Shown here one piece after another: positions 40,209 to 50,178 of a stretch of DNA of 64,000 bases. This DNA comes from Baekduia alba (GTDB lineage: Bacteria > Actinomycetota > Thermoleophilia > Solirubrobacterales > Solirubrobacteraceae). Every line of letters starts with the position of its first letter. Within the stretch, counting starts at the first letter, position 1. Under the pieces are notes generated by a model, which was not told the origin of the DNA, ran no database searches, and worked only from the letters and a program-made list of their open reading frames with translations. The stretch is from contig NZ_CP114013.1 in assembly GCF_028416635.1 (NCBI RefSeq), positions 4,898,001 through 4,962,000 on the forward strand, given 5' to 3'. Position numbers and translations under genes: made by a program.

Positions 40209-41669
40209 GTGCGTGAGACCCCGGCCTACGCCGCCGCATCCGCCCCGCCACCCGCGGCGAGGCGGACCGCCCTGCCGCTGCCCCTGCCCGCAGGGTGGGC
40301 GGCGGCGGGCGCCGGGGCGCTCGGGACCGCGGCGGCGGGTGCGATCGTCGGCCTCTGCTCAGCTCTCGTGCTCGCCGCCGCGGAACGCCCGTCGCCGCTG
40401 TCGGGCCCCGCGCGCCACGGCTTCCCGCGCTGGATGGTCGGGCCGCTGGCCGGGCGCCTCGGCGGGCTGCCGGCCAGCCCGCCGGCGCTCGCCGCCGACC
40501 TCGTGCGCGTGCTCGTCGGGCTCGGCGTCGCGTGGATCGTCGTGTGGCTCTGCGCGCGGCGGATCCCGGCGCCGGCGCTGTGCGCCGCGGTGGTCGTCGC
40601 CTACGTGGTGCTGCTGCTCGGGCCGCCGCTGTCGCTGACCGACATCTTCAACTACCTGCACTACGGCCGGATGGGTCCGCGCTACGGGCTGGACCCGTAC
40701 GTGGCGCAGCCGCTGGCCGCGCCGCACGACGCGGCCTACATCTACTCCAACTGGCATCACCTGCCCTCGCCCTACGGGCCGCTGTTCACGCTGGTGACCG
40801 AGGCGCTGGCGCCGCTGTCGGTGCCGGTCGCCTACTGGACGGTCAAGGCGCTGCTGCTGGCCTGCGCGCTCGGGACGCTGGCGCTGGTGGGCGTCGCGGC
40901 GCGGCGGCTGAACCGGTCGTGGCGGCGCGCGGTCGCGTTCGTGGCGTTCAACCCCTTGGTCTTGGTCTACGGCATCGGCGGCGCGCACGGGGAGCCGCTG
41001 ATGCTGCTGCCGGCGGTCGCGGCGGTGGCGCTGGTGGTGATCGGGCGCAGCGGCTGGACGGACGCCGCGGCGGGCGCGTGCGCCGTGCTCGCGGCGGGCG
41101 TCAAGCCATCGGCGGCGTTGGTGGTGGTCTTGGTCGTGCTCGGCGCGCGGCGGCGGTGGTGGGCCGCGGCGGGCGCGGGCGTAGCGGGCGCGCTCACGCT
41201 CGCGGTCGTCGCGCTGCGCTACGGGGGCCACCTGCCGGCGACCGGCATCCAGGACCGGTTCGTCACGCCGCTCAGCGTCGCCAACGTCGTGGCCGCGCTG
41301 GCCGGCCAGGGCGGGCTGACGGCCGGCGACCGGACGATCGCCCACGCGCTCCTGGCGGCGGTGGCGCTGGGCGCGGCCGGTGCCGTCGCGCGCCGGCGCG
41401 AGCGCCTGCCGGGCGCGGCGGGCCTCGTGCTGCTCGCCGGCGTCCTCACGCTCGGCTGGACGATGCCCTGGTACGTCTGGTGGGTCCTGCCGTTCGCGGC
41501 GCTGGCCCGGACGCGCGCGCTCGCCGTCGCGTGCGTGGTCCTGACCGCGTGGCTGGCGCTGGGCGCGATCCCGCAGATGCCCGTGCTCATCCACGCCGCG
41601 GGCTTCTACCCGACGCGCTCGGCCGCGGGGCGCGTCAACCACGACTTCACGCAGCGGTACCTGCGATGA
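40209..41669 (+). CDS. Polyprenol-phosphate-dependent membrane mannosyltransferase (GT87-like)
   Basis: The 486-residue protein has about 12 membrane helices and the features of the MptA/B-PimE-type glycosyltransferases: an acidic residue in the first extracytoplasmic loop after PPLSLTDIFNYLHYGRMG, the YGLDPYV motif, and HLPSPYGPLFT. These enzymes transfer mannose or other sugars from polyprenol phosphate donors to lipoglycans in the envelope. It starts at a GTG (40209) and its stop overlaps the GtrA-family gene (ATGA), with an esterase also coupled, so the three form an operon. Confidence 0.85.
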   Translation: MRETPAYAAASAPPPAARRTALPLPLPAGWAAAGAGALGTAAAGAIVGLCSALVLAAAERPSPLSGPARHGFPRWMVGPLAGRLGGLPASPPALAADLVRVLVGLGVAWIVVWLCARRIPAPALCAAVVVAYVVLLLGPPLSLTDIFNYLHYGRMGPRYGLDPYVAQPLAAPHDAAYIYSNWHHLPSPYGPLFTLVTEALAPLSVPVAYWTVKALLLACALGTLALVGVAARRLNRSWRRAVAFVAFNPLVLVYGIGGAHGEPLMLLPAVAAVALVVIGRSGWTDAAAGACAVLAAGVKPSAALVVVLVVLGARRRWWAAAGAGVAGALTLAVVALRYGGHLPATGIQDRFVTPLSVANVVAALAGQGGLTAGDRTIAHALLAAVALGAAGAVARRRERLPGAAGLVLLAGVLTLGWTMPWYVWWVLPFAALARTRALAVACVVLTAWLALGAIPQMPVLIHAAGFYPTRSAAGRVNHDFTQRYLR

Positions 41670-42049
41670 ACGCCGCCGTCGCCCGCTCTGGGCCGCCGGC
41701 CCAGCTCGTGCGCTTCGCCGTCGTGGGAGCATCCAACACGGTCGTGACGCTCATCACCACCATGATGCTGGGGCTGGCGCTCCCGGCGACCGTGGCCGCT
41801 GCGCTCGGCTGGGGCGCCGGCGCGGTCAACGGCTACCGGTTGAACCGCGGCTGGACGTTCGCCTCGCGGGCGCGCGGCGCCGCGCCCGCGGCGCGCTACG
41901 TCGGCGTGCAGGCGCTCGCGGCCGGCGTCGACGCCGGCGGCGTCTGGGCGCTGTCCGGCTCGTCGCGCGTCGTCGCCGCGCTGGTCGCGCTGCCGGTCGC
42001 GTCGCTGCTCGCGTTCGTGCTCTGCCGCCGTTGGGTGTTCGTGGCGTGA
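41666..42049 (+). CDS. GtrA-family membrane protein
   Basis: The 127-residue protein has four hydrophobic helices and the GtrA family pattern (LVRFAVVGASNTVVTLI, WGAGAVNGYRLNRGWTF, LAFVLCRRWVFV). GtrA proteins are thought to flip or present undecaprenyl-phosphate-linked sugars for envelope glycosylation. It is coupled to the membrane mannosyltransferase upstream and to an esterase downstream (GTGA overlap). Confidence 0.88.
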   Translation: MNAAVARSGPPAQLVRFAVVGASNTVVTLITTMMLGLALPATVAAALGWGAGAVNGYRLNRGWTFASRARGAAPAARYVGVQALAAGVDAGGVWALSGSSRVVAALVALPVASLLAFVLCRRWVFVA

Positions 42050-42972
42050 GGCGGGTCGCGGTCTCGCTCGCGGCGCTGGCGCTGCTCGGCGTCGCGGCCT
42101 GGGCCACCGGCGCGTTCGCGACGCGCTTCGCCGCCAGCCCGGCGCGCACGCCGTGCACGGTCCTCACGCCCGGCGACCACCAGGTGTCGGTGCTCAGCGT
42201 CGACGGCCGGCGGCGCAGCGTCCTCCTCCACGTCCCGCGCACGGGCGCCTACGCGCCGCGGCCGCTGGTGATCGCGCTGCACGGCGCGGGCGAGACCGGG
42301 CCGGACTTCGCGCAGGACACCGGCTTCAGCCGGCTGGCCGACCGCGAGCGGTTCCTGGTGGCCTACCCGACGGCCGTCGGCCCGACGTCGTTCTGGGACA
42401 TCACCGGCCAGCGGCAGGCCGACCTGCCCGAGGAGGTCGACGAGCTGCGCCGCTCGCTCGACGCCCTGGAGGGCGTGGCGTGCGTGGACCGCGCGCGCGT
42501 GTTCGTCACCGGCGTGTCCAACGGCGGCGGGATGACGGCGCGGCTGGCGTGCGAGCTGCCGGACCGCCTCGCCGGCGCCGCGCCGGTCGCGGGCGGGTAC
42601 AAGGCGCTCCCGCCGTGCCGGCCCTCGCGACCGCTGCCGATCCTCGAGATCCACGGGACGGGCGACCAGGTCGTGCCCTACGGCGGGGCGCCGCCCGACT
42701 ACCGCGGCAGCGTCGCGAAGTACCTCGCGCGCTGGCGGCGGATCGACGGGTGCCGGGGCACCGCGCGGCGGCTGTCGCCCGCGCCCGGCGTGCACGAGCT
42801 CGCGTGGCGGCGCTGCGCCGACGCGACGCGCGTCGAGCACGTCCGGCTCGACCACCAGGCGCACGGCTGGCCGGGCGGCCCGCGGACGACGCCGTCGACC
42901 GCCGCGTTCTCGACAACCTGGCGCACGTGGGAGTTCTTCCGCTCGCTGCCCGATCGGCCGCCGGTGGGTTGA
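42046..42972 (+). CDS. Secreted PHB-depolymerase-type esterase (LpqC-like)
   Basis: The 308-residue protein has a signal peptide or anchor (residues 3-24), the oxyanion segment PLVIALHGAGETGPDFAQ, the nucleophile elbow GVSNGGGMTARLACE, EIHGTGDQVVPYGG with the acidic residue, and HQAHGWPGG with the catalytic His. It fits the esterase/PHB depolymerase family that includes mycobacterial LpqC. The GTG at 42046 overlaps the GtrA stop. The last 467 bp overlap antisense with the long mannosyltransferase frame on the other strand; codon use and catalytic His show that this frame is the real one in that stretch. Confidence 0.88.
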   Translation: MRRVAVSLAALALLGVAAWATGAFATRFAASPARTPCTVLTPGDHQVSVLSVDGRRRSVLLHVPRTGAYAPRPLVIALHGAGETGPDFAQDTGFSRLADRERFLVAYPTAVGPTSFWDITGQRQADLPEEVDELRRSLDALEGVACVDRARVFVTGVSNGGGMTARLACELPDRLAGAAPVAGGYKALPPCRPSRPLPILEIHGTGDQVVPYGGAPPDYRGSVAKYLARWRRIDGCRGTARRLSPAPGVHELAWRRCADATRVEHVRLDHQAHGWPGGPRTTPSTAAFSTTWRTWEFFRSLPDRPPVG

Positions 42973-44653
42973 GCGCGAACAGCGCGCCGCGGCGCGGCTG
43001 GCCGGCGGCGCGGCTGACGTCGACGCCGTGGCGTCGAGCCCAGCGGACGGCCGCGAGGCAGCCGGTCTGCGCGTTGCCGGAGGCCGCGCTGCACGCGTCG
43101 CCGAGCAAGGCATAGCGGATGGTCCCACGCGCGACCGCTCCGGCGAGCTGGCGCGGCGCCACGAGCGGGCGGCCGTAGCCGTCGGAGAGGATCAGCACCG
43201 GCTGGCCGGTCGACGCGATCAGCTGCCCGGCCTTGGCGGGCGCGCTGACGGCGAGCCGGCCGGCGGCGCCGTGCGCGTCGAGGAAGGCCGCGAGCGCGTC
43301 GACCCGCACGACCGGCAGCGCTCCGGGGCGGCCGGAGTCCTGCGTCGCCGCCGCGACCGCCTGCACGGAGGTCAGCGCCGGGAGCGCGAGCGCGGCGAGG
43401 ACGGCGACCGCCGCGACGCCCCTCCCCCGCCGCAGGACGCCCGCCCCCGCGCCGATCGCGACGGCGACGGCCGGATCGAGGCAGGCGAGATACCGCACGT
43501 GGAGATCCGGCATGGCACTGCACAGCGCGACGCCCGCCGCGAGCCAGCCGCCGACGACGAAGAACGCGCCGCCGGCCGGCCAGCCGCCGATCGACCCCAC
43601 CACCAACGCCGCGACCGCCACGACGACCTCGATCCCCACCCACCGCCCGAGGTGGGCGCGCGGGGAGAGCAGCCGCGTCGGCGACCGATCCGCCGGCCGC
43701 CGCGCCAGCGCCACCGCGTGGGCCCGGGCGCGGCGGGCGAGGGACGCGGCGCGGCGCGCCGCGACCCGCGGGGAGACGCCGCCGGCCGCCGTCGGACCGA
43801 CGACCGGCGCAGGCTCCGCGGGCCCGCCGCCGCCCTTCAAGCGATCCACGCCGTTGTAGACCAGCGCGGCCTGCCACGGCGACCCGGAGGTCGAGCCCAG
43901 CGCCCAGGGGCGGGGATGCAGCGGCACGACGGACACGGCGACCAGCCAGGCGAGCGCGGTCGCCACGAAGGCGGCCCCGCCCACCGCCGCGCCGCGGATC
44001 CGCACGCCGCGCGGCGCGCACGCCAGCCAGAGCGCCGCCACGGCCGCCGCGCCCAGCAGCGACTCGGCCAGCTTCACGTCGAAGGCCAACCCCGCCAACA
44101 CGCCCGCGCCCGCCATCCCCCACGCGCGGCCGCCGCGCGCCGAGCGCACGGCCACCACCGCGCCCGCCACGCACAGCGCCGCCATCACCGCGTCCATCGT
44201 GTCGCTGCGCGCCGTCACCACCGCGCTCGGCGACACCGCCAGGGCAAGGCCACCAACAAGACCAGCGATCCGGCCGAACAGCGTCGCGGCCAACGCCATC
44301 ACCAACACGACGAGCACGACGCCACCCACCGCCTCCGGCAGGTGCAGCGCGACCGGCCCGAAGCCCAGCGCGCGCGTGCTCGCGACCTGCAGCCACAGGT
44401 CGATCGGCGGCTTGTCGATCGCCACGCGCCCGCCCGGCTCGAACGCGCCGGCCAGCGCCGCCGACCACGACGTCCCCATGCTCCGCACGGCCGCGTCGTA
44501 GTACGGGTCCAACGGGACGCGGCCCAGCGCGATCCCGCGCAGCGCCGCGGCCACGCCGGCGACTGCCACCTCCGGCGCCCAGCGGACCCAGCGCGGCGCG
44601 CGCACCTCCGTCCGGCGCGCACGCGCCGCGCCTGGTGCGGCGACCGCGGCCAT
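42506..44653 (-). CDS. ArnT/PMT-like membrane glycosyltransferase (GT39-type), C-terminus uncertain
   Basis: The N-terminal 570 residues match the ArnT-like GT39 group: PLDPYYDAAVRSMGTSW, VAIDKPPIDLWLQV, FGRIAGLVGGLALAVSPS and about 11 membrane helices, then a soluble extracytoplasmic domain (PAKAGQLIASTGQPVLILSD). These enzymes transfer sugar from polyprenol-phosphate donors. The frame does not stop near the natural end (about FALNPPAADR, near 42975) but continues for 467 bp of Arg/Ala-rich sequence antisense to the esterase, so the true C-terminus may have lost its stop or a frameshift may exist. It follows the GT2 gene by 10 bp. Confidence 0.85.
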   Translation of the reverse strand: MAAVAAPGAARARRTEVRAPRWVRWAPEVAVAGVAAALRGIALGRVPLDPYYDAAVRSMGTSWSAALAGAFEPGGRVAIDKPPIDLWLQVASTRALGFGPVALHLPEAVGGVVLVVLVMALAATLFGRIAGLVGGLALAVSPSAVVTARSDTMDAVMAALCVAGAVVAVRSARGGRAWGMAGAGVLAGLAFDVKLAESLLGAAAVAALWLACAPRGVRIRGAAVGGAAFVATALAWLVAVSVVPLHPRPWALGSTSGSPWQAALVYNGVDRLKGGGGPAEPAPVVGPTAAGGVSPRVAARRAASLARRARAHAVALARRPADRSPTRLLSPRAHLGRWVGIEVVVAVAALVVGSIGGWPAGGAFFVVGGWLAAGVALCSAMPDLHVRYLACLDPAVAVAIGAGAGVLRRGRGVAAVAVLAALALPALTSVQAVAAATQDSGRPGALPVVRVDALAAFLDAHGAAGRLAVSAPAKAGQLIASTGQPVLILSDGYGRPLVAPRQLAGAVARGTIRYALLGDACSAASGNAQTGCLAAVRWARRHGVDVSRAAGQPRRGALFALNPPAADRAASGRTPTCARLSRTRRSTASSAGRPASRAPGGRAGRARRASRRRSAATRARARRARATAAARCPGTRRSAASARGTSRRCRGSRAAPRRRARPGRPSRGSRGSAAVARAGTAGAPCTRPRPARRRRGGPAARTPAAPSSRRRWTRR

Positions 44654-44663
44654 GCCGCGGCGC

Positions 44664-45449
44664 TCAGGCGGGCCGCGGGCGGGCGGCGCCCGGGGACGTG
44701 GCGCCGCCCCCCGTCTCGGCCCGCAGCTGCGCGCGCAGCGCGCGCAGCTCCCGGAACGCCCGCAGCACGACGGCCGGGTCGGCGCCCGAGGAGCGCCCGG
44801 CCGCCCGCGGCCGGTGGGTCACGCCCAGCTCGCCGATGCGCGCGCCGGCCGCCCGGGCGCGCACCAGCAGCTCGGTGCTGACGACCGCGCCGTCGGCCTC
44901 CAGCGCCAGCCCCTGGACGAGCTCGCGGCGCATCAGCTTGAACGCGCAGTCGACGTCGCGGACGCCCAGCGCGAACATGTGGTCCACCAGCCCGTTCCAG
45001 GCCCGCGCGTTGAGGCGGCGGTGCAGCGGGTCGGCGCGGCGCACGCGGTAGCCGCACACCAGGTCGCTCGCGGCGGCCAGCGGCAGCGCGGCGACCAGGT
45101 CCATCAGGTCGAACTGGCAGTCGGCGTCGGTCAGGAACACCCACTCCAGCCGCGCGGCCGCGAACCCGGTCCGCAGCGCGACGCCGTAGCCGCGGTTGCC
45201 GTCGTGCACGAGCAGCCGCACACGCTCGTCGCACCGCGCCGCCTCGGCGGCCACCGCCCGCGTCGCGTCGGTGCTGCCGTCGTCGACGACCAGGATCTCG
45301 TGCGCGTCGGCCACCGCCCGCGCCGCGGCCGTCGCCTCGCCGACCATCCGCGCCACGTTGCCCGCCTCGTCGTGGCAGGGCAGGACGATCGACACGCCCG
45401 CCAGTCGCGGGAGCGGGACCCGGCCGGCGTCGTCACCCAAGCGTTCCAT
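44664..45449 (-). CDS. Glycosyltransferase family 2 (polyprenol-phosphate mannosyl/glucosyl transferase type)
   Basis: The 261-residue protein has the GT2 motifs VSIVLPCHDEAGNVARM, EILVVDDGSTDATRAVAA, GNRGYGVALRTGFAAAR, FLTDADCQFD, and the DVDCAFKLMRRE motif that is typical of dolichyl/undecaprenyl-phosphate sugar transferases. It probably makes the polyprenol-phosphate sugar used by the downstream GT39 enzyme, 10 bp away on the same transcript. It lacks C-terminal membrane helices. Confidence 0.9.
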   Translation of the reverse strand: MERLGDDAGRVPLPRLAGVSIVLPCHDEAGNVARMVGEATAAARAVADAHEILVVDDGSTDATRAVAAEAARCDERVRLLVHDGNRGYGVALRTGFAAARLEWVFLTDADCQFDLMDLVAALPLAAASDLVCGYRVRRADPLHRRLNARAWNGLVDHMFALGVRDVDCAFKLMRRELVQGLALEADGAVVSTELLVRARAAGARIGELGVTHRPRAAGRSSGADPAVVLRAFRELRALRAQLRAETGGGATSPGAARPRPA

Positions 45450-45582
45450 GCGATCGATCGTCGGCCCGGCGGCTGAGCCGCGCCGCAAGCGCGCGTTGGC
45501 CGCCGCTGCGCCTCCTGTTGGAATCGCGTTGCCATCGTGCGAACCCTGTGTTCAGCGGCCTGCGCGCGTCTACATTCCGCCT

Positions 45583-46290
<708 letters not shown>

Positions 46291-46297
46291 CCGCGGC

Positions 46298-47761
46298 GTG
46301 CCGGGGCTGCGCGTCAAGCTCGCCCTCGCCCTCGTCGCCACGAGCGCGATCACGCTGGCGGTCGCGGTCGGCACGCTCGTCCCGCCGCTCGAGCATCGCC
46401 TGGAGCAGGACCGCGTCCACGACGTCCGCGAGCTGGCCCGCACCGCCGGCCTCGCGCTGACGCGGATGCCGGAGTCCGACCTGCGCCCCGGCGCGCGCGG
46501 CTCGCGGCGGCTGGTGCGCCGGCTCGCCGGCCGTGTCGGCGGCGACGTCGCGCTGTTCGACGCGCACGGCGCCCGGATCGCCGGCAGCGGCCCGACCGCG
46601 CCGCGCGTCGTGCCCGCCGGGCTGGCGCGCGACGGCGACGTGCGCCAGGCCGTCGGCGACGGGGCGGCGGTCGTCGTCTCCAGCGCGCGGACGCGCGCCG
46701 GCGTCCGGACGCTCGTCCTGCGCCGCTCGCTGGACGACGAGCGCGCGGCCGCCGCGGTCGTGCGCGGCGCGCTGCCCGTGGCGGGCGGCGTCGGGCTGCT
46801 CGTCGCCGCCGCGCTCGGCGCGGCGTTCGGCTTCGGCCTGCTGCGCCGGCTGGAGGGCCTGCGCCGCGCGGCGCGCCGACTGGGCGACGAGGGCATCGAG
46901 GCGCCGGTCGACGTCCGCGCCGCGGGCCGCGACGAGGTCGGCGAGCTGGCCGTCGCGCTGGAGTCGATGCGCACGCGGCTGCAGGCCCAGGAGCAGGGCC
47001 GCCAGGCGTTCCTGTCGACGGCCTCGCACGAGCTGCGCACGCCGGTCGCCTCGCTGCTCGGCTTCGCCGAGCTGCTGGAGGAGGACCTGGCGGGCCCCGA
47101 GCCCGACGTCGACGCCGCCCGCGCGCGCGCCGGCGGCGTCGCCCGCCAGGCCCGGCGGCTCTCGACGCTGGCCGACGACCTGCTCGGCCTCGGCCGCCTC
47201 GACGCCGCCACGCCGGTCGCCACCGAGCCGGTCGACCTGGCCGAGCTGGCCCGGACGCTCACGGGCGAGGTCGAGCCCGCCGCGCGCGCCGCGGGCGTCG
47301 TCATCCGCCTGCGGTCCTACGGGTCGGCCTGGGCGCTCGGCGACCCGCTCGCGGTGGCGCGCGTGATCCGCGCGCTGCTGGACAACGCGCTGCGCCACGG
47401 CGCGCCGCCCGACACCGCGCTGGCGATCACGGTGACGAGCGACGGCGAGCGCGCCGCGGTCGCCGTGGCCGACGCCGGCCCCGGCGTGCCCGCCGCCGAC
47501 CGGGAGCGGGTGTTCGGCCGCTTCGAGCGCGCCGCGGCACGCGGCGCGCACGGCTTCGGCCTCGGCCTCCCGATCGCCCGCGGCCTGGCGCGCCGGATGG
47601 ACGGCGACGTCACGCTGGCCGACGCCCGCCCCGGCGCGCGCTTCACGCTCACGCTGCCGGCCTGCGCGCCGCCGCGCGAGGAGCGGACGGTCAACGTTCG
47701 TGCGCCGACCGCAGCGTCTGCGCCAGCGCGACCGTCGCCGGGTCCAGCGTCGTCGCGGTGA
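46298..47761 (+). CDS. Membrane sensor histidine kinase
   Basis: The 487-residue protein has two membrane helices (residues 8-29 and about 155-177) flanking an extracytoplasmic sensor region, a HAMP segment (RRLEGLRRAARRLGDEGI), the phosphoacceptor motif FLSTASHELRTPVASLLGFAE, and ATPase motifs: N-box RVIRALLDNALRHG, G1 VADAGPGVP and G2 HGFGLGLPIARGLA. It pairs with the response regulator just upstream. Its C-terminal tail overlaps 71 bp antisense with the convergent lipoate-ligase gene. Confidence 0.93.
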   Translation: MPGLRVKLALALVATSAITLAVAVGTLVPPLEHRLEQDRVHDVRELARTAGLALTRMPESDLRPGARGSRRLVRRLAGRVGGDVALFDAHGARIAGSGPTAPRVVPAGLARDGDVRQAVGDGAAVVVSSARTRAGVRTLVLRRSLDDERAAAAVVRGALPVAGGVGLLVAAALGAAFGFGLLRRLEGLRRAARRLGDEGIEAPVDVRAAGRDEVGELAVALESMRTRLQAQEQGRQAFLSTASHELRTPVASLLGFAELLEEDLAGPEPDVDAARARAGGVARQARRLSTLADDLLGLGRLDAATPVATEPVDLAELARTLTGEVEPAARAAGVVIRLRSYGSAWALGDPLAVARVIRALLDNALRHGAPPDTALAITVTSDGERAAVAVADAGPGVPAADRERVFGRFERAAARGAHGFGLGLPIARGLARRMDGDVTLADARPGARFTLTLPACAPPREERTVNVRAPTAASAPARPSPGPASSR

Positions 47762-48428
47762 GGCGCTCGTGGGCGGCGAGCGTCGCGACCAGCGTCCGCT
47801 CGGCGTCGGCCGCGGTGAGCGTGCGCACGATGTCGGCCGCCCCCGCCGCGGTGCTCGGACGCCAGGCGATGCCCAGCGCCGCGTAGACGTCGACCAGCGC
47901 CGCGCGCAGCCGCGCGCCGTGCTCGACGATCAGCATCGCGGTCACCAGCGAGGCGCCGCGGATCGAGCGCTGGGCGGTCCCGGCGAGCTTGACGCCCGCG
48001 GCGTTGACCGACCAGTCGCCGGCGCAGTACTCGCCGGGCAGCTCGCCGACGCGCGCGGCGATCCCGACCGCGGCGAGCGACTCCACCAACAACGCCGTGG
48101 CCGACGCGAAGCGCGCCGGGATGCCCTCGGCGATCGTCTTGACCGGCGTGACGACCTCGACCAGCACCGCGCCCTCGTCGTAGCCCGCCGCGTGGCCGCC
48201 GCCCAGCCGCAGGAGCGGCACGAACCCGTGGGCCCGCGCGGCGACGCGGGCGTTGTCATATGTCTCGCCGTCGAGCGCGTCGAGCCGGCCGAACGCCATC
48301 GTCGGGCCGGGCCGGAAGACCCGCGCGGTCGCGGGCTTCTCCCCCGCGCCGACCTGCCGCAGCAGCGCGTGCGTGATCGCCGCGTCGAGCACGGGATCGT
48401 CCGGGTGGCGGGCGCGCAGGAGCTCCAC
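47691..48428 (-). CDS. Lipoate-protein ligase family protein
   Basis: The 245-residue protein has the biotin/lipoate ligase fold motifs: PTMAFGRLDAL, VPLLRLGGGHAAGYDEGAV with the RxGGG-type element, and VNAAGVKLAGTAQRSIRGAS with the conserved Lys of lipoyl ligases. It would attach lipoate or octanoate to proteins, or act as a related amidotransferase. It lies downstream of adenine deaminase with a 13-bp gap. Lipoylated partners are not in the window, apart from the degenerate E2-like domain, which has no lipoyl domain. Confidence 0.85.
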   Translation of the reverse strand: MELLRARHPDDPVLDAAITHALLRQVGAGEKPATARVFRPGPTMAFGRLDALDGETYDNARVAARAHGFVPLLRLGGGHAAGYDEGAVLVEVVTPVKTIAEGIPARFASATALLVESLAAVGIAARVGELPGEYCAGDWSVNAAGVKLAGTAQRSIRGASLVTAMLIVEHGARLRAALVDVYAALGIAWRPSTAAGAADIVRTLTAADAERTLVATLAAHERLTATTLDPATVALAQTLRSAHER

Positions 48429-48441
48429 GGAACGTGAAGGC

Positions 48442-50163
48442 CTACACGAACACGTCGGTCAGCGCGAACGCGTCCACGTCGACGAGCCCCTGGTCGGTGA
48501 GCTTGAGCGACGGGATCACCGGCAGCGCCAGGAAGCTCAGCGCCATGAACGGGGCGCCGAGCCGGCAGCCGAGCTCGCGCGCGACGTCCTCGGCGCGGGC
48601 CAGGTCGTCGGCGACCGCGCGCGGCGGCCGGTCCGCCATCAGCCCGGCGAGCGGCAGCGGCACGGTCGCGCGGACCTCGCCGCCCGCGGCGACCACGAGC
48701 CCGCCGCCCAGCTCGGCCGCGGCGCGCGCGGCGATCAGCGCGTCGCCGTCGTCGGCGGCCGCCACGACGATGTTGTGGGAGTCGTGGGCGACCGACGAGG
48801 CCAGCGCGCCCGCGCGCAGCCCGAAGCCGCGGACGAAGCCGGCGCCGACGTTGCCGGTCGCGTGGTGGCGCTCGACGACGCTCAACCGCAGCAGGTCGGC
48901 GTCGGGGTCGGGCGCGGCGACGTCGCAGAGGGCCGAGCCGCGCAGCTCGGCGATCTCGGCCGTGGTGATCAGCTGGTCGTCGATCACGCCGATGGCCTTG
49001 ACGCGGTCGCCGGCGCGCGCGAGGCGCAGGTCGTCGCGCCAGGCGACGTTCATCGTCGGCGGCAGCGTGTCGGGCGCGCCCGCGTCGCCGCCCACGCGCA
49101 CGCCGTCACGGGCCACGACGGCGCCGCCCGCGACCACGACCGCCGGGCGGATGTCGTCCAGCGCGTCGAACACCACGAGGTCCGCCCGCCGTCCCGGCGC
49201 CACCGCGCCGCGGTCGCGCAGCCCGTAGTGCTCGGCGGCGTTCAGCGTCGCCATCGTCACCGCGAGCAGCGGGTCCAGGCCGGCGCCGACCGCCATCCGG
49301 ACCAGCGCGTCGATCGACCCGTCGTCGAGCAGCTCGCCCGGGACGCGGTCGTCGGTGCAGAACGCGAAGCGCCGCGCGTTGGCCGGCGTGACCGCCGGCA
49401 GCACGTCGAGCAGGTTGCGCGCGTTGGTCGCCTCGCGCAGGAAGACCGTCATGCCGTTGGCGACCTTCTCGCGCGCCTCGTCGGCCGTCAGGCACTCGTG
49501 GTCGGAGACGACGCCGGCGCCGAGGTAGCCCTGGACGTCGGTGCCGGCGAGGCCGGGCGCGTGACCGTCGACCAGCAGCCCGGCCGCGGCGAAGGCCGCC
49601 AGCTTGGCCAGCTCGACGGGGTCGCCGGCCAGGACGCCAGGGTAGTTCATCATCTCGGCCAGGCCGAGCACGCGCGGGTGGCGCAGCGCCAGGCCGATGA
49701 GGTCGTCGGCGAGCAGCCGCGCGCCCGACGTCTCCAGCGGCGAGGCCGGCACGCACGCCGGCGCCATCATCAGCACCGACAGGTCGAGGCCGGCGGACGC
49801 GCGCAGCATCCACTCGATCCCCGCGACGCCGAGCACGTTGGCGATCTCGTGCGGGTCGGACACGATCGTCGTCGTGCCGTGCGGCAGGACCGCGTCGGCG
49901 AAGCGCCCGGGCGCGACCATCGAGGACTCGATGTGCACGTGCGCGTCGATGAAGCCGGGCGCGACGTAGCGCCCGGCCGCCTCGACGACCTCGCGGCCGC
50001 TCAGCCCGTCCCCGACCGCGGCGATCCGATCGCCCACGATCGCCACGTCGGCGCTGCGGACCTGCTGGGTGAGCACGTCGACCACGCGGCCGCCGCGCAC
50101 CACCAGATCCGCGGGTTCGGCACCGCGGGCGACCCGGATCCGCCGGGCGAGGACGTCTGTCAT
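48442..50163 (-). CDS. ade: Adenine deaminase
   Basis: The 573-residue protein is an amidohydrolase of the adenine deaminase type: APGFIDAHVHIESSMVAPGRF, GTTTIVSDPHEIANV, GLAEMMNYPGV, DGHAPGLAG, GVVSDHECL, and FCTDDRVPGELLDDG, with a C-terminal SVAHDSHNIVVA motif. Metal-ligand His and Asp residues are all present. It converts adenine to hypoxanthine. It lies 15 bp downstream of the sulfonate-operon SBP gene in the same orientation and may be co-transcribed. Confidence 0.93.
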   Translation of the reverse strand: MTDVLARRIRVARGAEPADLVVRGGRVVDVLTQQVRSADVAIVGDRIAAVGDGLSGREVVEAAGRYVAPGFIDAHVHIESSMVAPGRFADAVLPHGTTTIVSDPHEIANVLGVAGIEWMLRASAGLDLSVLMMAPACVPASPLETSGARLLADDLIGLALRHPRVLGLAEMMNYPGVLAGDPVELAKLAAFAAAGLLVDGHAPGLAGTDVQGYLGAGVVSDHECLTADEAREKVANGMTVFLREATNARNLLDVLPAVTPANARRFAFCTDDRVPGELLDDGSIDALVRMAVGAGLDPLLAVTMATLNAAEHYGLRDRGAVAPGRRADLVVFDALDDIRPAVVVAGGAVVARDGVRVGGDAGAPDTLPPTMNVAWRDDLRLARAGDRVKAIGVIDDQLITTAEIAELRGSALCDVAAPDPDADLLRLSVVERHHATGNVGAGFVRGFGLRAGALASSVAHDSHNIVVAAADDGDALIAARAAAELGGGLVVAAGGEVRATVPLPLAGLMADRPPRAVADDLARAEDVARELGCRLGAPFMALSFLALPVIPSLKLTDQGLVDVDAFALTDVFV

Positions 50164-50178
50164 GCCTCCATATCTACC

